From a virus: 64,000 nucleotides of DNA. The stretch spans positions 1-64,000 of IMG/VR virus record IMGVR_UViG_3300025660_000003; one strand, written 5' to 3'. The notes under the pieces were generated by a model. The model did not search any database and was not told the origin of the DNA. It worked only from the letters and a program-made list of their open reading frames with translations. Below, in pieces: positions 60,670 to 64,000 of the stretch (position 1 is the stretch's first letter; the number at the start of each line of letters is the position of its first letter). A program made the position numbers and the translations under genes.

Positions 60670-60698
60670 GGGCCTATACCTCGCCAGTGGTGAGGCCC
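60670..60698 (+). promoter_or_regulatory. Hairpin before the gp25-like gene
   Basis: GGGCCT (60670-60675) pairs with AGGCCC (60693-60698), and inside it ACC (60678-60680) can pair with GGT (60689-60691). It lies 7 nt after the preceding stop, and TAGGAGG with the ATG at 60709 follows directly. It is the only gap of more than 40 nt in the 35.2-64 kb run. It could be an RNA processing or attenuation site. CTATAC lies inside it. Confidence 0.4.
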
Positions 60699-60708
60699 TA
60701 GGAGGTTC

Positions 60709-61884
60709 ATGTCCCTGGAGTTCCAGCTCGCGTGGCCCTGCCCCCATCTGACGGTGGAAGAGGTGGTGTCCCTTGGAGACGATCGGAGGTCGCTGAACAC
60801 GCGACAGCCGGTGGCGTCCAGTGGACAGGTGCGCGTGCTCGCCAACGACGACTTCTTCATCCCCCGCGAGGGGGTGCTCTCGGCGGCCGTGCTCTCCAGC
60901 TCCGTTTCTGGCCCCTTCGACATCATCGAGAACGAGGACACCCTGACCGTCGAGGCCAGTGGCGGTACGGCCACCCTGTCCTTCGGGGCGGTGGGGACCA
61001 TCCGGCTGACCACGGATCAGGTCATCCAGCGAATGACCATCGCGGCCTGGGAGCACGTCGAGATTCGCAACGACAACGGCTACCTGGTCTTCGTGGACAC
61101 GAACAAGGTCGGCCCTTCGGCCTTCGTCAAGGTGCGGGGCACGGTGGCATCTGCCCTGGGCTTCGGTCAGCCGACGCTCTCGGGCCGCCAGTGGGCTGCC
61201 TACGGTAAGGAGGTCTACCCCGGCTGGGACCTCTACCTCCGGCCCGACACCATCACCAACCGCTTCCCCCGGTTCCGCAAGCCGCTCCGCTTGAACCCGA
61301 TGCTCAAGGTGACCTACTCGGTCCCGGTCGCTCGCTGCCTGCGATGCCAGGCCGGGTTCATCGAGAACGACTTCCGGTTCGACGCCAGCGGCAACATGCT
61401 GCTCATCCAGAACGAGGACCTGCTCTACCAGGCGGCCCTGAAGATTCTGCTGACCGACAAGGGGAGCAACCCCTTCTTTCCGTGGTACGGCACGACCATC
61501 CGGGAGCGCATCGGCAGCAAGGCCCTGGCGGGCGTCGCCTCAGTCCTCAGCGAGGACGTGCGGAAGGCCCTGAGCCGCGTCCAGTCGCTCCAGACGGAGC
61601 AGGCGAAGTACCAGCAGGTCACGTTCAAGGAACGGCTCTACAGCGTCCTGGCGGTGAACGTGAAGCGGCACACGCAGGACGCGAGCACCTACCTCATCGA
61701 GGTCACAGTGCAGAATGCGTCTGGGGAACCCATCTCCCTGAACATCGTCTTCTCGGTGCCAGAGGTGGTGGCCCTGATGGGGAGCAACGGTTTGATGCTC
61801 GGTACTGAGGCGGCAGGGCTCGGGACCACAGAGGCTCGTCAGCTCTTCAAGAATGACCGCAACCTGCTGACCGGAGGCCAGTGA
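60709..61884 (+). CDS. gp25/XkdS-like baseplate wedge protein with extra N-terminal domain
   Basis: 391 residues. The C-terminal part (about 239-350) has the wedge pattern NEDLLYQAALKILLTDKGSNPFFPWYGTTIRERIG...LSRVQSLQTEQAKYQQVT...RLYSVLAVNVKRHTQDASTYLIEVTVQN, as in T4 gp25/XkdS-like proteins. The N-terminal 200 residues are beta-rich and contain SALGFGQPTLSGRQW, a unit also seen in the sheath and giant protein. A CxxC pair (CLRCQAG) lies near residue 211. The fused N-terminal domain makes it 2-3 times longer than gp25. Overlaps the J-like gene (TGATG). Confidence 0.7.
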   Translation: MSLEFQLAWPCPHLTVEEVVSLGDDRRSLNTRQPVASSGQVRVLANDDFFIPREGVLSAAVLSSSVSGPFDIIENEDTLTVEASGGTATLSFGAVGTIRLTTDQVIQRMTIAAWEHVEIRNDNGYLVFVDTNKVGPSAFVKVRGTVASALGFGQPTLSGRQWAAYGKEVYPGWDLYLRPDTITNRFPRFRKPLRLNPMLKVTYSVPVARCLRCQAGFIENDFRFDASGNMLLIQNEDLLYQAALKILLTDKGSNPFFPWYGTTIRERIGSKALAGVASVLSEDVRKALSRVQSLQTEQAKYQQVTFKERLYSVLAVNVKRHTQDASTYLIEVTVQNASGEPISLNIVFSVPEVVALMGSNGLMLGTEAAGLGTTEARQLFKNDRNLLTGGQ

Positions 61885-64000
61885 TGGCTGCTTACCCAGA
61901 GTTCCGAGGCCCGGACGGCACGCTCCGGCAGAAGTTCATCCTGTCCACGACCCTCCCCGACCAGGTGTTCACCGGGACCATGCCCACGGACACGGTGGAC
62001 ATGCAGGTCTCCGTCCGGGGTGGGGCGTTCACCAGCGACCCGGACTACATCACCTTCGAGGGGACTGGCTTCACGGTCCCGAACCCGTCCGCCTTCCCTG
62101 ACGGTCTCCAGCTCCTTCCGGGTGGCAACGAGATCAAGGTCAAGGCCATCCTCTCCACAGGGGCGGTCACGCAGGAGGCGGTGCTCCAGGCCAACCTCTC
62201 GCTGGAAGCAGACATCGGGGAGCTGGCCGACCCGCCGACCGGCATCTTCTTGGAGCGGTTCAACTCGACGGTGACGGTGACCGTCGAGGGTCTGACCAGC
62301 TCGACCGTCGCGGGCTACCACTTCTACGCCTCCACTCAGCCGGGTGGCGGTGACGTGGGGTACTTCCGCATCAACCCGTCGCTGGTCATCTCCGGCGAGG
62401 TGGTGGAGGCCACGGACGCCCTGGCGACCCTCTCGGTGGACGCGAGCATCGTGCTCGACTCCGAGGGATTCCACGCGGCCGACCCCTTGAACTTCCGGTT
62501 CAAGGGCACGCAGGAGGACGCGGACGACCTGGTGCTCGGCACGAACTTCGATGAGCTGCTGGAGGTCCCGGAGACGGCCAGCAAGCTCCGCATCGCGACG
62601 ACCATCCAGACGGTGCGGGAGACGCAGCAGTACAGCTTCGAGCACGACCGTCAGGCATCGCTGGAGAGCGCCAACCCGGCCCTCCCACACGCTGACCTGG
62701 CCACGGTGCCGGAGACCGACCCGCTCTACTACGTCGCCACGGCCATCCACATCATCAACGGCGAGGAGGTCGAGAGCTTCTTCAGCCCGGAGGTGCTGGG
62801 GGCTCCCCTGCGCATCACCCCGACCGTGGGCTCATTCCCGCAGGTGACCCGTCAGCAGATGGTCAGAGGGGCGGTCCTCTCCATCTACCGGAGCCAGCCG
62901 CAGGTTCGGGTGGACCCGGGCTCAGCTCTGCGGGACACGTTCATCGACCCCTTCACGACCGAGACGGATCGTGTCCGGTTCATCGTGGACTTCTTGCACA
63001 ACGCGATGAGCTTCCCGACGTTGCTGCTCATCGACGACCCCGGCTTCACAGGCACGTCGATCCCCGTCGCGCAGTCGTCGTACAAGACGGCCTTGCGGGA
63101 GGCGTTCTTCCTGACCTCGGACGCACAGGTCCAGACGATCATCGACAACGCCTTCGACAAGCTCGCCAGCAACTACGGCGTCATCCGGGACGGCGGCAAG
63201 CGAGCCAGAGGCGAGGTCACATTCTTCGTGACCAACCGGCCCACGACCTCCATCACGAAGACCATCGGGACCATCTGCATCGGCGGCGGGGTGAACTTCC
63301 GCACCACATCCACGGCGGTCATCTCGTCCACGGGAGCCTCCCGGAACTTCAATCCGTCCACGGGCCGCTACTTCGGCCGGGCCTTCATCCAGGCGGACGT
63401 GGCTGGGTCGGCGGGCAACTTGTCCGAGGGGCAGGTCTCGGTCATCTCCAACAACACGTTGAACGTCCAGGTGACCAACGAGTCCCGGACCTTCGGCGGC
63501 ACCGACAGGCAGTCGAACCGCGACCTCGCCCTCGAAGCCATGCGGGTCATCGCCTCCGTGGATTCCGGCACCCGCATGGGGTACGTGGACACCGCCATCA
63601 AGACGCCCGGCGTCGAGCAGGTGAGCGTCATCGAGGCAGGCAACCCCCTGATGATGAGGGACCGCACGGATGCCGGACGCCACGTCGGCGGCAAGGTGGA
63701 CATCTACTTGCGGGGCAGCTCAGAGGCCAAGGTCACGGACTCGTTCGCCTTCGGCTTCCAGACTCGTCAGGCCCAGCAGTTCGAGCCGGTCGGCGACCTG
63801 GCGACTCTTCGCTTCAGGGCGGTGGACCCGGCCCTCTCCGAAGAAAACCCGCTCATCGAGATGCTGGACCTGCCCAGCATCGATCTGGTGTTCGAGAACG
63901 CCAGCAAGAGCCAGGTCTTCGACCTGACCAACGTGGTCTACGCCTCGTTCGATGAGATCCAGCTCGACACGACCCTCAACGACCCCACGATCCACGACCT
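61884..64000 (+). CDS. Baseplate J/gp6-like wedge protein, 3' end outside window
   Basis: 705 codons are visible from the ATG at 61884, with no stop before the window edge. N-terminal 200 residues form beta-rich domains (FTGTMPTDTVDMQVSVRGG, VTVTVEGLTSSTVAGYHFYA). From about residue 440 the baseplate-J pattern appears: FIQADVAGSAGNLSEGQVSVI, TFGGTDRQSNRDLALEAMRV, then GYVDTAIKTPGVEQVSVIEAG and GGKVDIYLRG. The first phrase is the usual entry of the J core. It would form the wedge ring with the gp25-like protein. The gene is larger than common gpJ (about 300-480 residues). Confidence 0.75.
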   Translation, partial: MAAYPEFRGPDGTLRQKFILSTTLPDQVFTGTMPTDTVDMQVSVRGGAFTSDPDYITFEGTGFTVPNPSAFPDGLQLLPGGNEIKVKAILSTGAVTQEAVLQANLSLEADIGELADPPTGIFLERFNSTVTVTVEGLTSSTVAGYHFYASTQPGGGDVGYFRINPSLVISGEVVEATDALATLSVDASIVLDSEGFHAADPLNFRFKGTQEDADDLVLGTNFDELLEVPETASKLRIATTIQTVRETQQYSFEHDRQASLESANPALPHADLATVPETDPLYYVATAIHIINGEEVESFFSPEVLGAPLRITPTVGSFPQVTRQQMVRGAVLSIYRSQPQVRVDPGSALRDTFIDPFTTETDRVRFIVDFLHNAMSFPTLLLIDDPGFTGTSIPVAQSSYKTALREAFFLTSDAQVQTIIDNAFDKLASNYGVIRDGGKRARGEVTFFVTNRPTTSITKTIGTICIGGGVNFRTTSTAVISSTGASRNFNPSTGRYFGRAFIQADVAGSAGNLSEGQVSVISNNTLNVQVTNESRTFGGTDRQSNRDLALEAMRVIASVDSGTRMGYVDTAIKTPGVEQVSVIEAGNPLMMRDRTDAGRHVGGKVDIYLRGSSEAKVTDSFAFGFQTRQAQQFEPVGDLATLRFRAVDPALSEENPLIEMLDLPSIDLVFENASKSQVFDLTNVVYASFDEIQLDTTLNDPTIHD

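Noticed and set aside
4236-60680. CTATA(C/T) words in several gaps (near 4236, 28267, 60674) as a late promoter
   Set aside because: Only three loose matches with no constant partner box or spacing, which is not enough to call a motif.
1-64000. tRNA or rRNA genes
   Set aside because: The gaps between genes are short and none shows a cloverleaf or rRNA-like sequence by eye. A tRNAscan-SE run would settle it.

Overview
The window is GC-rich (codon third positions are dominated by G and C), densely packed and intron-free. It looks like part of a large contractile-tailed (myovirus-type) bacteriophage genome, or a prophage of that type. The diagnostic genes are a tail sheath, tail tube, tape measure, baseplate hub with a peptidase domain, gp5-like spike, gp25-like wedge and baseplate-J-like protein, plus phage-typical metabolic genes (ThyX, a PAPS-reductase-family protein). 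A lipoprotein gene embedded out of frame in the 3' end of a membrane/coiled-coil gene resembles an overlapping spanin pair and points to a Gram-negative host. Asp/Ser/Gly repeats in that lipoprotein are reminiscent of lipoproteins of deltaproteobacteria/Myxococcota; this host guess is weak.

Layout. 1-5.2 kb: small accessory genes on both strands (Zn-binding proteins, PAPS-reductase-like, GIY-YIG-like nuclease, ThyX) and the putative spanin pair. 5.2-11.9 kb: co-directional, mostly overlapping head-tail connector/neck genes, with an actin-fold ATPase in the middle. 11.9-17.5 kb: a structured leader and a giant 1769-residue tail sheath. 17.5-28.3 kb: an accessory block, mostly on the minus strand, between sheath and tube. 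It holds a co-translated GHKL ATPase + ubiquitin-like protein + small protein, several unknowns, a MerR regulator with a VIT-vWA protein, and a PLD nuclease. 28.3-64 kb: tail tube, two proteins in the tail-chaperone position, tape measure, and baseplate genes including a 3710-residue protein, ending inside a baseplate-J-like gene cut by the window edge.

Regulation. Seven copies of a bipartite element, GGCTCAG-N16-GTAGT(A/G/C), each lie just upstream of a start codon of a non-structural gene and never before a late structural gene. I read this as a phage-specific early or middle promoter class. The MerR gene instead has a sigma70-like TTGACA-N17-TAGGGT promoter overlapped by a dyad. A 14-bp hairpin buries the Shine-Dalgarno sequence of the PLD nuclease gene. 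A 10-bp-stem hairpin separates the sheath from the convergent accessory operon. The leaders of the sheath gene and of the first gene after the tube carry related small hairpins.

No tRNA, rRNA, CRISPR array, insertion sequence, integrase or terminase was recognised.
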